Part shown: positions 17,011 to 26,102 of the stretch, piece by piece | Numbering within the stretch: position 1 is the stretch's first letter | Layout: every line of letters starts with the position of its first letter | Assembly (NCBI GenBank): GCA_965658025.1 | Contig: CBFHQL010000002.1 | Location: 134,410 to 198,409 of the forward strand | Reading direction: 5' to 3' | Length of the DNA: 64,000 nt | From: UBA3537 sp965658025 | GTDB taxonomy: Bacteria > Bacteroidota > Bacteroidia > Flavobacteriales > Flavobacteriaceae | Made by a program: the position numbers and the translations under genes | The notes under the pieces: model-generated | Databases searched by the model: none | What the model saw: the letters and a program-made list of their open reading frames with translations, nothing else | Told to the model about the DNA's origin: nothing

Positions 17011-18141
17011 TTACTCTTCGTTTTCATCTTCTTCGTCTTCATTGTTTTCTTCAGAAGCTTTGTTCCAAACCTTGATTTTATCGGTTTCCTCTACACCATC
17101 TATAATTTCTACATTGATGCCATCAGAAATCCCAATTTCTACATTTTTGGTTTTAAAAGAGCCATCTTCGTTGAGGATTTCTACAAAAGGGTTTTCGGTT
17201 ATTCTATTAAATTGCAAAAGGGATTCTTTAATGACCAAAATACTGTCCTTACTTTCTACTTCAATTTCAGCATTGGCACTGTATCCTGCACGAATTTTAT
17301 TGCTTGATTCGACTTCTACATCGGCCTTAATAACAAACTGTACTGCACCACTTTCTTCAATGCCTTTAGGAGCAACAAAGGTAAGTTTGGCTGGGAAATC
17401 CTTTTCATTAATGGCCCCTAATACGACTTTTATATCCTTACCTTCATCTAATTTCCCCACTTCAGATTCGTCTACTTTGCCTTCAAAAATCATTTTGCTC
17501 ATATCGGCGATTGTAGCGATTGTTGTTCCTGCATTAAAGTTGTTACTTTGAATAACTTGATCACCTTCACGAACAGGAATTTCTAAAATTGTCCCTGGAA
17601 TTTGAGCAACGATATTGGTATTTGCAGAGCCCCCTCCAGAAATAGAGCCTTGACGAATAATTTGATAGTCGTTTTGAGCTTGTGTATAATTTTCTTGTGC
17701 TTGATTAAGACTCAACTCATTGTTTTCAAAGTCCTGTCTAGAAATCACCCCTTTTTCAAAAAGGATTTTGTTACGCTCAAAAAGAGTTTTCGCATTGTCA
17801 TAAGAAAATTTGGTGGTTTTGATACGGCTTTGCGCACTAGCCAAGGCCTGTTCATTAGGAACTACACGAATTTTGGCAATTAAATCGCCCTTTTGAACCA
17901 AATCGCCTTCTTCGACAAAAATTTTGTCAATAATACCAGTAATTTGGGGTTTGAGCTCAATTTCTTCCTCAGGATTTAATTTCCCTGTAGCTACTATTTT
18001 GGTGTCTAAAGTAGTGTAGAATGGTAGCTCTGTTTTGTAGTCTACCACGTCTTTTGTATTGGAGTCCTTAAAGTATTTTAATACAATAACTAAAAGGAGG
18101 AGTAATACGATTCCTAAAATAATTTTTACTGTTTTATTCAT
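17011..18141 (-). CDS. Periplasmic adaptor, HlyD/MacA family
   Basis: A 376-aa membrane fusion protein. One N-terminal transmembrane helix (about 5-24, VKIILGIVLLLLLVIVLKYF), a split lipoyl domain (GKLNPEEEIELKPQITGIIDKIFVEEGD and TILEIPVREGDQVI), a coiled-coil hairpin between them (about 105-165), then beta-barrel and membrane-proximal domains. The C-terminus is a strongly acidic tail (EENNEDEEDENEE), unusual among MacA proteins. It links the MacB-like permeases to the TolC-like channel. Confidence 0.92.
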   Translation of the reverse strand: MNKTVKIILGIVLLLLLVIVLKYFKDSNTKDVVDYKTELPFYTTLDTKIVATGKLNPEEEIELKPQITGIIDKIFVEEGDLVQKGDLIAKIRVVPNEQALASAQSRIKTTKFSYDNAKTLFERNKILFEKGVISRQDFENNELSLNQAQENYTQAQNDYQIIRQGSISGGGSANTNIVAQIPGTILEIPVREGDQVIQSNNFNAGTTIATIADMSKMIFEGKVDESEVGKLDEGKDIKVVLGAINEKDFPAKLTFVAPKGIEESGAVQFVIKADVEVESSNKIRAGYSANAEIEVESKDSILVIKESLLQFNRITENPFVEILNEDGSFKTKNVEIGISDGINVEIIDGVEETDKIKVWNKASEENNEDEEDENEE

Positions 18142-18154
18142 TGTTTTAATTTAT

Positions 18155-19396
18155 TTATTCTTCTCTTAATGCTTCAATAGGTTTGATACTCGTAGCTTTA
18201 AATGCAGGAATCAAACCAATTAATGTTCCTAATATGACTAATATAACAAGGGCTATAAATACGACAAATATGGATACAGAGGCATTGACTAATGTAGCAT
18301 CGTCTCCTTGTCCCCATACTTTATCGATAATGATCAAAATCCAACCGCCAGTTATAATCCCTAGAACCCCTGAAATCATGGTCAAAAAGACCGCTTCTAC
18401 CACAATTTGACGTTTAATTTCAAAGGGGGTAGCCCCGAGTGCGCGACGGACGCCAATTTCCTTTGTACGTTCTTTGACCGTAATAAGCAATATATTTCCA
18501 ATAGCAAATACTCCAGCGATCAGCGTAGCGATGCCAACAAACCAAGTCAAAAATTGCATCCCTGTCAAAAATCCAGTAATCTTGGCAAATTCTTTACCCA
18601 AATTGAAACTTCCAAAAGCTCTTTTATCCTGTGGATGTATTTTATTTAAGTTACGCAAAAGTAGCTTTGTATCTGCTTCAATTTGTTTGATGTTATATTC
18701 GGGTTTGCCCGTGATGACCATCCATCCAATGCGGTCACCTTCATTATAAATTTGTTGAAAGGTTGTAAACGGAATATGGATATCGCTCGTAGGCCCCATG
18801 TTCACATTTCCGTTTTGAAAAACGCCTATAACTGTAAAGTTGATGCTGTTCATTTGAACATATACGCCAATAGGGTTTTCATCTTTTTCAAAAAGTTGTT
18901 TGTAAATATCCTCCGAAATAACCGCTACTTTTTTGTTATGATTGATGTCGTTTTGGTTAATAAATCGACCACGGATCATTTTCTTTTTTTGGATTTTATC
19001 CAATAGCGGATAATCCCCATTTACTCCATAAGTTCCAGAAAGAAAATTACGAACCACAAGAGCTTGATTTCTGTTTCTAGGAACTACAAATTCTATGCCC
19101 TCTACATTGTCTCTAATTTTATCAACATGAGATAATTTCAGACGCACTCTTTTTCCCTCTTGAAACCCTTTAAAAGGCATACTGGTACTTTGTCCCCAAA
19201 CAAATACACTGTTGGTCGCAAAATCTCCAAAAAGACGATTGAACGAGTTTTCCATTCCTCTTGCAGCACCTAACAACGCAATAAGCAACAAAATCCCCCA
19301 CCAAACACCCACCATAGTGATGCCCGTACGAAGCTTATTTTTGCTCATACTGTCGTAGACTTCTTGCCATGTATCTCTTTCAAATAAAAACTTCAT
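18155..19396 (-). CDS. MacB-like ABC transporter permease (second of two)
   Basis: A 413-aa FtsX/MacB-type permease: helix at about residues 22-45, a large periplasmic MacB_PCD domain, and three C-terminal helices (about 280-305, 330-365, 370-400) with the conserved VKERTKEIGVRRALGATPFEI cytoplasmic loop and the ending SIKPIEALREE. It lacks an ATPase domain, which is supplied by the gene at 20624. A tandem permease pair suggests a heterodimeric MacB-like complex. Confidence 0.92.
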   Translation of the reverse strand: MKFLFERDTWQEVYDSMSKNKLRTGITMVGVWWGILLLIALLGAARGMENSFNRLFGDFATNSVFVWGQSTSMPFKGFQEGKRVRLKLSHVDKIRDNVEGIEFVVPRNRNQALVVRNFLSGTYGVNGDYPLLDKIQKKKMIRGRFINQNDINHNKKVAVISEDIYKQLFEKDENPIGVYVQMNSINFTVIGVFQNGNVNMGPTSDIHIPFTTFQQIYNEGDRIGWMVITGKPEYNIKQIEADTKLLLRNLNKIHPQDKRAFGSFNLGKEFAKITGFLTGMQFLTWFVGIATLIAGVFAIGNILLITVKERTKEIGVRRALGATPFEIKRQIVVEAVFLTMISGVLGIITGGWILIIIDKVWGQGDDATLVNASVSIFVVFIALVILVILGTLIGLIPAFKATSIKPIEALREE

Positions 19397-19401
19397 AATA
19401 T

Positions 19402-20631
19402 TTAGTCGTCTCTGAGTGCTACAATAGGTTTTATTTTAGATGCTTTTTTGGCAGGAATATACCCTGCCAACGCTCCCGCAGAAATTAGGGTTATGGTAGC
19501 TGCTATAACCAATGATCTACTCACGCTTGGATCGGTAATAAAATATGTTTTTAAACTAGGACTCGCCCACTCCAAAATTCCCACACCTGCCAAAAGCCCT
19601 ACATAACCAGCAATGGTTGTTACAACAACGGACTCTATCAAAATAATAGAAACAATTGCCCTTGGAGATGCTCCCAATGCTTTTCTGATGCCAATTTCTT
19701 TGGTGCGTTCTTTCACAATAAAAATCATGATATTACTAATCCCAACAATACCAGCAATGAGGGTTCCCATACCAATGATTAAAATCAAAATGCCTAAGAC
19801 AGAAGTCATTTGATTAATGCCTTTGTTTTGCATCGCCATATTAAAAACACGAATAGCACGTTGGTCATTTTTAGCCACCGTAAAACGCTCTTTGAGTTTT
19901 TTTTCTAAATCTAATCCAAAATCTATGGCTTGATCATAATCCATTTTTGGATCGTATGTTAGGTTGATTTGATCAACATAGTCATTATTTCCATAGATTT
20001 GTTGGGCGGTTGAGAGCGGCATATAAATTATTCTTTCTTCATTATCCCCTCCATCGTCTTTGTAGGCCCCAACGACTTGATATGCGATTCCACTTAAGTT
20101 CACATACTTTCCTATAGGGTCTTCTTTCAAAAACAAATCTTGTCGTACCAAATCGCCAATAACAATTGATTTGGTGCGCATGTCCATGTCGCGCTGATTG
20201 ATATAACGCCCTTGAGTTACTTTGGTTTTTTCGAGGTACTGATGATCTGGATGAACGGCACGGACAGAATAATTATCTTTTTCATTTTTATAACTTGCAG
20301 CAACATTCCGGTATATTCTAGATGTTATGAATTCTATACTTGGTTCAAAATCAGATTTAATGTATTCATAATCTTGATTTTTAAATTGTATGCGGCGACC
20401 TGCTTGAAGGCCTTTATGTGCTTTTGTGGTTCTTCCCGATCGAATAAAAACAGCATTGGCAGCATCGTCAACAAAAGCTTCAGAAAATGTATTGTTAAGT
20501 CCATTTGCTAATCCAAAAAGTATGGTAAAAAGCAAAATTGCAAAGGCCACCGTGAACCCTGAAAGTACACTTCGGGTTCGGTTTTTGTTTATACTTTGAA
20601 CAATTTCGCGCCAAAGATCTATATCAAACAT
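19402..20631 (-). CDS. MacB-like ABC transporter permease (first of two)
   Basis: A 409-aa paralogue of the permease that follows it, with the same order: N-terminal helix (about 22-45), MacB_PCD periplasmic domain, three C-terminal helices, the loop VKERTKEIGIRKALGASPRAIV and the ending SKIKPIVALRDD. Its start overlaps the ATPase stop by 8 nt, showing translational coupling. Exported substrate unknown; MacB relatives move macrolides, peptides, lipoproteins or siderophores. Confidence 0.92.
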   Translation of the reverse strand: MFDIDLWREIVQSINKNRTRSVLSGFTVAFAILLFTILFGLANGLNNTFSEAFVDDAANAVFIRSGRTTKAHKGLQAGRRIQFKNQDYEYIKSDFEPSIEFITSRIYRNVAASYKNEKDNYSVRAVHPDHQYLEKTKVTQGRYINQRDMDMRTKSIVIGDLVRQDLFLKEDPIGKYVNLSGIAYQVVGAYKDDGGDNEERIIYMPLSTAQQIYGNNDYVDQINLTYDPKMDYDQAIDFGLDLEKKLKERFTVAKNDQRAIRVFNMAMQNKGINQMTSVLGILILIIGMGTLIAGIVGISNIMIFIVKERTKEIGIRKALGASPRAIVSIILIESVVVTTIAGYVGLLAGVGILEWASPSLKTYFITDPSVSRSLVIAATITLISAGALAGYIPAKKASKIKPIVALRDD

Positions 20632-21325
20632 CGGCTGTTGCTCTTACTTGTTTTACAAAATTGTCTTCTAAAATGATTCCATCTTTTAAGCGTACAATGC
20701 GCTTACACATGGCGGCAATATCTTTTTCGTGTGTAACGATTAAGATTGTTTTTCCTTCATCATTAAGTTGTTGTAAAAACGCCATAATGTCGTAGGAAGT
20801 ATTTGAGTCTAATGCACCTGTTGGTTCATCGGCCAAAAGGAGTTTGGGTTCAGAGGCCAATGCTCTTGCAATGGCCACACGTTGTTTTTGACCACCAGAA
20901 AGCTCACTTGGTAAGTGTGTTGCCCAATCTAAAAGACCAACTTTCTGTAAATGAAATTTGGCTTTTTCTTGTCGCTTTCTGCGGTTAAGTCCTTGATAAT
21001 ATAGAGGTAATGCAACATTTTCTAACGCATTTTTGTAATTGATAAGATTGAAGGATTGGAATATGAACCCCAAAAATTTATTTCTATATACAGCGGCTTT
21101 TTTTTCGGTTAAGTTTTTGATGGGAACTTCATCCAAAATATAATTGCCTTCATCGGCTTCATCCAACATTCCAATAATATTCAGTAACGTTGATTTGCCC
21201 GATCCAGAGGAACCCATGATGGCTACCATTTCGCCTTTTTCAACGGAAAGATCAATCCCTTTTAAGACATGAAGACTGGAGTCGCCTATGGGATAAGATT
21301 TATGGAGCTTTTGAATTTTTAGCAT
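20624..21325 (-). CDS. ABC transporter ATPase, MacB/LolD type
   Basis: A 233-aa nucleotide-binding subunit. Walker A GSSGSGKST (38-46), Q-loop in FIFQSFNLI, signature ELSGGQKQRVAIARAL, Walker B LLLADEPTGALD and H-loop IVTHEKDIA are intact. The ATG at 21325 begins the conserved MLKIQKLHKSYPIG; the 23 codons open upstream are outside the family. First gene of ATPase-permease-permease-HlyD-TolC-tsaB. Confidence 0.94.
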   Translation of the reverse strand: MLKIQKLHKSYPIGDSSLHVLKGIDLSVEKGEMVAIMGSSGSGKSTLLNIIGMLDEADEGNYILDEVPIKNLTEKKAAVYRNKFLGFIFQSFNLINYKNALENVALPLYYQGLNRRKRQEKAKFHLQKVGLLDWATHLPSELSGGQKQRVAIARALASEPKLLLADEPTGALDSNTSYDIMAFLQQLNDEGKTILIVTHEKDIAAMCKRIVRLKDGIILEDNFVKQVRATADV

Positions 21326-21516
21326 TCTTTTTTTGTTCTTTTTGTGACAATAGGTTAGACGAAGTGTGCCGAGTATTGTTACAGTTTTGTTCAAAAAAAT
21401 AAATTATAGATTATTAACGGGCTAATTTTTATCTATATTTATTTTCGTTTTTATGTGTATATGCCCCATGACCCTAAAAATTGTAAATATGAATAAATTA
21501 TTAATATCACCTACTT

Positions 21517-21744
21517 ATGTCTTCGCAACAAGCAAATCAACTACTACTGAAAAAACTTGGGAAACGAATTAGAGATTTGAGGAAACGCCATGATTTTTCA
21601 CAATACCAAATGGCTAAAAAATGTGGCATGGATTACGGAAGTTACTCGAATATTGAAAACGGAAAACGGAATGTAACTATTTTTACGCTACAAAGAATCA
21701 CTAAAGTGCTTAAGATTTCATTCCATGAACTCTTTAATTTTTAG
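21517..21744 (+). CDS. Small XRE-family helix-turn-helix regulator
   Basis: A 75-aa protein that is a single Cro/C1-type HTH domain: LGKRIRDLRKRHDFSQYQMAKKCG then MDYGSYSNIENGKRNVTIFTLQRITKVLKISFHELF, covering residues 13-73. No second domain. It is divergent from the ABC export operon across a gap of about 190 nt, so it could regulate that operon or itself; nothing in the sequence proves this. Its 3' end overlaps the next minus-strand gene by 11 nt. Confidence 0.85.
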   Translation: MSSQQANQLLLKKLGKRIRDLRKRHDFSQYQMAKKCGMDYGSYSNIENGKRNVTIFTLQRITKVLKISFHELFNF

Positions 21745-21961
21745 TGGTTTTGTTATTGTTTTTAACAAGCCGGTACAAAGCTATAGCTAATCCTCCTATT
21801 AATATATAGGGAATAATCATTAGGTAAACAATCCCATCATTCACACCTTTGGCAGTGGTTTGCCCTGCTTCACTTTCCAAAACAGCTCTACACATTGCGC
21901 ATTGCGCATTGGTGTATAAACTAAAGCAAATAAAAAATAAAAGTGCAAAAAAATATTTCAA
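21734..21961 (-). CDS. Small secreted/membrane protein of the cytochrome oxidase assembly cluster
   Basis: A 75-aa protein with a signal peptide (MKYFFALLFFICFSLYTNAQ), a CxxC pair just after cleavage (CAMC), and one transmembrane segment at about 46-66 (YLMIIPYILIGGLAIALYRLV) followed by a basic and Asn-rich tail. Start is a TTG, 3 nt after the DUF420 stop; no ATG alternative exists near by. The CxxC so close to a membrane anchor, next to sco and DUF420, suggests a role in copper or redox handling for the oxidase, which is inference. Confidence 0.7.
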   Translation of the reverse strand: MKYFFALLFFICFSLYTNAQCAMCRAVLESEAGQTTAKGVNDGIVYLMIIPYILIGGLAIALYRLVKNNNKTTKN

Positions 21962-21964
21962 AGC

Positions 21965-22498
21965 TTAGGTATAATACGGTGAAATCATAAGGTAAACAAT
22001 AACCCCAGTAATAGCCACATACAACCACACAGGATAGGCATATTTTACAATTTTTTTGTGCGCGATAAAATCCCCCAAGTAGGCACGAACATAGCTATGC
22101 AAAACCAATGGAATCACCACAACTGAAAGAATAATGTGTGAGACTAAAACAAAATAATAGAGGTATTTTCTAGCCCCTTCTCCTCCATAAGGCGTTGGGT
22201 CACTGGTCATATGGTATGCAACATACATCAAAAGGAAGAGGAGAGAACATAATACAGCCGTTTTCATTAAATTTTCGTGAAGGGGAATTTTTTTGTTTTT
22301 AATCGCCCACAATGCACCCAGAAGCAAAAGCGCAGTGATGCCATTCATTGAAGCATATATTGGTGGTAAAAAAGTAAGAGCTTCTACATTTGGAATTCGA
22401 ATCCCAAAAAGCAAAGCCACCACAATTGGGACAGTAATAGATACAATGTTAATCCACAATTTAAATTTATTTTCAAAAGGTTTTGATGCTTTACTCAT
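21965..22498 (-). CDS. DUF420 membrane protein, oxidase assembly (CtaM-like)
   Basis: A 177-aa protein with five hydrophobic segments, conserved HENLMKTA and LMYVAYHMTSDPTPYGGEGARKYLYYFVLVSHIILSVV motifs (His residues suited to heme or copper contact). This is the DUF420 family found in cytochrome oxidase operons; some members are needed for maturation of the oxidase. It overlaps the sco stop by 8 nt, so is translationally coupled to it. Confidence 0.85.
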   Translation of the reverse strand: MSKASKPFENKFKLWINIVSITVPIVVALLFGIRIPNVEALTFLPPIYASMNGITALLLLGALWAIKNKKIPLHENLMKTAVLCSLLFLLMYVAYHMTSDPTPYGGEGARKYLYYFVLVSHIILSVVVIPLVLHSYVRAYLGDFIAHKKIVKYAYPVWLYVAITGVIVYLMISPYYT

Positions 22499-23237
22499 AG
22501 TTTAGTAATTTTAAAATATCTTGTTTAAGTGCTGAAATTTCTTCCAATTCACCTTCGTCATTAATTTGCTCTTTTTCGCTGATGACTCCTTTATAATATA
22601 TTTTTGGGTTGCCAAAATCGTCTGTTCTTGAACGAATATAGCCCTCTTTGTCAATTAATGCAAAGTTTCCTGAGTGTTCAAACCCTCCTGCTGCGCCTTC
22701 TACTTCTTCGGCATAAAGATTGAAGCCAACATTTGCTAAATTATAAATGTCTTCTTTATCTCCTGTAAGAAAATGCCAATTTGGATTGGTTACTCCATAT
22801 TGATTGGCATAGTCTTTCAAGACCTCAACGGTGTCATAATTTGGATTTATTGTAAAGGATGCAATGCCAAAATCGTCGCGTTTTGGAAAGGTGTTTTGAA
22901 TATCAACAAGGTTTTTGCTCATTTTTGGGCAAATGGTTGGGCAAGTTGTAAAGAAAAATTCGACCAAATAGACCTTGCCCTCAAAACTTTTATTGCTAAT
23001 AGTTTCGCCGTATTGATTTATAAAACTAAAAGGCATCACTTTTTTCCGTTCTCCGTTGATGACTAAATATGAAAGTTGTATATCATCTTTTGTTTGTAGT
23101 TTGACGTCGTCGCTTCTACTCTCTATTCTTGTGATATCTTTGTTTTGTATTCTATCAATTATTTTTGGAATAAAAATTATCCCAAATACAAGAACAATAA
23201 ATGCGATGCCTACGTATGAATAATTAGTTGTTTTCAT
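22491..23237 (-). CDS. Sco1/SenC copper chaperone for cytochrome c oxidase
   Basis: A 248-aa membrane-anchored thioredoxin-fold protein. One N-terminal transmembrane helix (about 7-25), then the copper-binding CxxxC C99-PTI-C103 in FFFTTCPTICPKM and the distal histidine H188 (GGFEHSGNFALID), the full ligand set for delivering copper to the CuA centre of subunit II. Start overlaps the preceding gene by 14 nt. Confidence 0.94.
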   Translation of the reverse strand: MKTTNYSYVGIAFIVLVFGIIFIPKIIDRIQNKDITRIESRSDDVKLQTKDDIQLSYLVINGERKKVMPFSFINQYGETISNKSFEGKVYLVEFFFTTCPTICPKMSKNLVDIQNTFPKRDDFGIASFTINPNYDTVEVLKDYANQYGVTNPNWHFLTGDKEDIYNLANVGFNLYAEEVEGAAGGFEHSGNFALIDKEGYIRSRTDDFGNPKIYYKGVISEKEQINDEGELEEISALKQDILKLLNYE

Positions 23238-23943
23238 TGCTCAATATATCTTCAGCCCTGCGGGTGGTTGAATCGAAATTTCCTTTTCGTTTTTGGCGAT
23301 ATTCTGTAAACAAAATACGCATGTCTTCACTCATTTTGTTTTTCAATTCTGAAACTTCAAAAACATTATATGAGGGCATGGAATAAATTGGAGAATTTTC
23401 TTCCTTTTGCGTTTTTGTTCGGTCATCTAACCGTCCTCGTTGGTGTTTTTCTTTATCGATAATAAAAACATGGTCGGAGGCCAAATCAGTATTTAAAAAC
23501 GCTGCCGTTTTCAAGGAAGTATACGCTTTTTTTAAAGCATTTTCTGAACCGTAAGCAAAAATCCAATAGCTCAAAGGTTCAAAGTTGTTGAGTTCTTTTT
23601 TTAGGGCTTTTGCTTGAGTCTTTGCCGATTCTGGCAACAATACAATAACCTGAAAACGTTTGAACCCACGAAACTTATCGTATACCAACTCTTTGACATT
23701 GAGTGCACGTGTGGCATCGTCCATGGGGTTTTTACCAAAAAATCCAAGAACAGTAAGGTGATTTTCAAGTCGTATAGAATCGCCTTCTTCCGTTTTAAAA
23801 TCATAAAGTTCTGGAATATCACTTTGGACAATATCGAGTGTGGTGTAATTGTGTTTTGAAGGGTATAAAAACAACAAAAAAAGTACTGGTAGAAAAAACA
23901 GTACAGAAAGAACAACAGGTTTTTTGACTTTAGCAGGAATCAT
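23224..23943 (-). CDS. Sco-like membrane-anchored protein lacking the copper ligands
   Basis: A 239-aa protein with one N-terminal transmembrane helix (about 9-26, VVLSVLFFLPVLFLLFLY) and a soluble domain whose layout (EGDSIRLENHLTVLGFF, later HVFIIDKEKHQRGRLDDR, and YSMPSYNVFEVSELKNKM) follows the Sco/thioredoxin pattern, but where Sco proteins have CxxxC this protein has GKNPMDD. There is no cysteine in the domain. It lies directly upstream of sco and overlaps it by 14 nt, so it is probably an accessory in oxidase assembly. A terminator separates it from the oxidase subunits. Confidence 0.6.
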   Translation of the reverse strand: MIPAKVKKPVVLSVLFFLPVLFLLFLYPSKHNYTTLDIVQSDIPELYDFKTEEGDSIRLENHLTVLGFFGKNPMDDATRALNVKELVYDKFRGFKRFQVIVLLPESAKTQAKALKKELNNFEPLSYWIFAYGSENALKKAYTSLKTAAFLNTDLASDHVFIIDKEKHQRGRLDDRTKTQKEENSPIYSMPSYNVFEVSELKNKMSEDMRILFTEYRQKRKGNFDSTTRRAEDILSNENN

Positions 23944-23954
23944 GGTACAAAAAT

Positions 23955-23986
23955 AAAAAAGACGGTTTTAATTAACCGTCTTTTTT
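23955..23986 (-). terminator. Strong bidirectional terminator after the oxidase subunit genes
   Basis: AAAAAAGACGGTT (23955-23967) and AACCGTCTTTTTT (23974-23986) form a 13-bp perfect stem with loop TTAATT and A/T runs on both sides. It lies between the subunit IV stop (24008) and the next start (23943), so the sco group must be read either by readthrough or from its own promoter. Confidence 0.85.
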
Positions 23987-24007
23987 ATTATAATATATTC
24001 TTAATGT

Positions 24008-24451
24008 TTAAAAATCTCGTTTGATAAATCCGTTGGTGTAAACAGATTCGATATAACCCCCCTCTTGCAGTAAAATGAAAACTAAGTAACAAATGAGGAA
24101 AACGGCGGTCCAAACAACTAATCTACGAAGAGATTTTGTTTCATCGCGCATGTGCATGAAATCCCAAGTAATATAGTATGCTTTAACGATTGTTAGAACA
24201 ATAAATATCAAGTTCAAACTTTTGGTGTATATAAATGCTGAGAAAATGATGTTTAAAAGCGTTGCGCCAAAACCACCTTCAAAAGGGGTCATGGAAGGTG
24301 ACATTAGGATTTCTGGTTTATAAATCCCTAGAACAACTTCGACGGCGGTAACTATGGTTAGCAACAAAAGAACCCCCCAGATTTTTTGGGTGTTGGATTT
24401 AAATTTTATTAAACCTCTAAAAATTTCTAATTTATGTGCGTGATCTGCCAT
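24008..24451 (-). CDS. Cytochrome c oxidase subunit IV (prokaryotic type)
   Basis: A 147-aa inner-membrane protein with three hydrophobic segments (about 25-43, 75-92 and 110-130). The KAYYITWDFMHMRDETKSLRR loop is typical of the small subunit IV found with Bacteroidota heme-copper oxidases. Follows subunit III after 18 nt. Confidence 0.85.
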   Translation of the reverse strand: MADHAHKLEIFRGLIKFKSNTQKIWGVLLLLTIVTAVEVVLGIYKPEILMSPSMTPFEGGFGATLLNIIFSAFIYTKSLNLIFIVLTIVKAYYITWDFMHMRDETKSLRRLVVWTAVFLICYLVFILLQEGGYIESVYTNGFIKRDF

Positions 24452-24469
24452 TTTAAAAAAATTATATTG

Positions 24470-25471
24470 TTATACAAGGTAAAAGAAGGTGAAAACGAAA
24501 ACCCATACCAAATCGACAAAGTGCCAGTATAGCCCTACTTTCTCCACCATTTCGTAATTTTTTCTGCGTTCATAGGTTCCAATGATCACATTAAAGAAAA
24601 TAATGATATTGATGACTACCCCTGAGAATACGTGAAATCCATGAAATCCAGTAATAAAGAAGAAAAAGTCGGCAAAAAGTGGTGCTCCATATTCGTTAAC
24701 TTCTAGATTTGCACCTTTGACATAGCGTTTCCCATTGGTTTTGACTTGCGCCAAAGACGCTTCTCTTGAAAGTACTGTTTTTTCTCCTTCTTCGTTGATG
24801 GTTTGGGTGCGAACTAAAATATCTGGGTGAGCCTCTAGCCCATGGTATACATCATCGACAGTGAATGCTGGTAAAGCCCCTTCGTCAACAAACCAAAGCC
24901 CATTTTTGTTTTGATGTTGTGTCCGATCCGAATGTGCTGCTGTTGTAAATTCTTCGACGGCTACTCGTTTAAACACTTGTTCGCCATCTATAGTTTTGTA
25001 TTCGCCAAATTGAAGAATATTACCCCCTTTGGTTTGGACAGCGCCATAATCTCCTTGGATAAAGGTTGCCCATTCCCAAGCTTGTGATCCAACAAATATG
25101 ATTCCGCCAATGATGGTGAAAAACATGTACCAAATAACTTTATTTTTCTTCATTTGATGCCCAGCATCTACGGCCAATACCATTGTTACAGATGACATAA
25201 TAAGAACGAAAGTCATAAATGCAACATAGATCATGGGCAGTTCTTGACCATGCAGAAAGGGTACGTGTGTAAAGACCTCATCGGCAATAGGCCAATAGTC
25301 TATAAATTTGAATCGAGAAAATCCATAAGCGGCCAAAAAGCCAGAAAATGTTAAAGCATCTGAAACAATGAAAAACCACATCATCATTTTACCATAACTT
25401 GCTTTGAGTGGCTGATTGCCTCCACCCCAAGTTTTTCCTTCTGTTCCTGTGCTCAGTACTGTAGAATCCAT
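24470..25471 (-). CDS. Cytochrome c oxidase subunit III, long form
   Basis: A 333-aa protein. YGKMMMWFFIVSDALTFSGFLAAYGFSRF begins the subunit III fold, MIYVAFMTFVLIMSSVTMVLAV and ITGFHGFHVFSGVVINIIIF are conserved helices, and the end is HFVDLVWVFVFTFFYLV. A hydrophilic insert of roughly 100 residues (about 140-240) splits the helix bundle, as in other flavobacteria. The ATG at 25471 is used; the frame is open a further 13 codons but only to a TTG. Two subunit III genes in tandem is the usual Bacteroidota arrangement. Confidence 0.9.
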   Translation of the reverse strand: MDSTVLSTGTEGKTWGGGNQPLKASYGKMMMWFFIVSDALTFSGFLAAYGFSRFKFIDYWPIADEVFTHVPFLHGQELPMIYVAFMTFVLIMSSVTMVLAVDAGHQMKKNKVIWYMFFTIIGGIIFVGSQAWEWATFIQGDYGAVQTKGGNILQFGEYKTIDGEQVFKRVAVEEFTTAAHSDRTQHQNKNGLWFVDEGALPAFTVDDVYHGLEAHPDILVRTQTINEEGEKTVLSREASLAQVKTNGKRYVKGANLEVNEYGAPLFADFFFFITGFHGFHVFSGVVINIIIFFNVIIGTYERRKNYEMVEKVGLYWHFVDLVWVFVFTFFYLV

Positions 25472-25506
25472 AGCTGAAATATTGTTTTTGAGTTGTGCAA
25501 AAATAA

Positions 25507-26097
25507 TCAATTTATTTTGTTAAAGAAATATAAAAAGAAAAAGAGATATAGCCATAAAACATCAACAAAATGCCAAAACGTTGAGGCCAAATCGAATCCT
25601 AGTTTGTTTGTAGGCGCATATTTCTTTTTCAAGTGATTGATTGTAACGACAATAAGACAAATTAGCCCCACAACAACATGCAAAATATGGACTACTGCAA
25701 TAATGTAGATGTAAGACATCGTGATGTTGCTTGTCGGACCTGTAAAATTATATCCAGATTGAATAATTTCATTAAATCCAGAAAATTGTGTGTAAATAAA
25801 CGCTAATCCTAAAATAAAAGTTCCCAATAGAAGCGAAAAACTCAAGCGATTTTGGTTCTTTAAAAGTGCTTTTTTTGAAAAGTAAAGTGCAATACTGCTC
25901 AATACAATAATAATAGTACTGGCCGTAAATGACGACGGTAGCTCAAAGTTTATGAGCCAATCTTCTCGCGTACTGCTTACAATAAATGCACTTGTTAGAC
26001 CTCCAAATGACATCACCAACGATACAATCCCAAACCAAAGCATCATTTTTTTTGCTCTTATGTCTTTTTCTTTTGGTGTTCCTTGTGTTAAATCCAT
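25507..26097 (-). CDS. Cytochrome c oxidase subunit III, short form
   Basis: A 196-aa protein with five hydrophobic helices. AKKMMLWFGIVSLVMSFGGLTSAFIV and the ending TFWHFVDVLWLYLFFFLYF mark subunit III of the heme-copper oxidases. It lies 5 nt after heme O synthase and about 35 nt before the long subunit III gene. Subunits I and II are not in this window. Confidence 0.9.
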   Translation of the reverse strand: MDLTQGTPKEKDIRAKKMMLWFGIVSLVMSFGGLTSAFIVSSTREDWLINFELPSSFTASTIIIVLSSIALYFSKKALLKNQNRLSFSLLLGTFILGLAFIYTQFSGFNEIIQSGYNFTGPTSNITMSYIYIIAVVHILHVVVGLICLIVVTINHLKKKYAPTNKLGFDLASTFWHFVDVLWLYLFFFLYFFNKIN

Positions 26098-26102
26098 AAT
26101 AA

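Noticed and set aside
15678..21325. Antibiotic resistance operon reading of the MacAB-TolC-like set
   Set aside because: The set is a generic Bacteroidota exporter with two permeases; no substrate evidence supports macrolide resistance.
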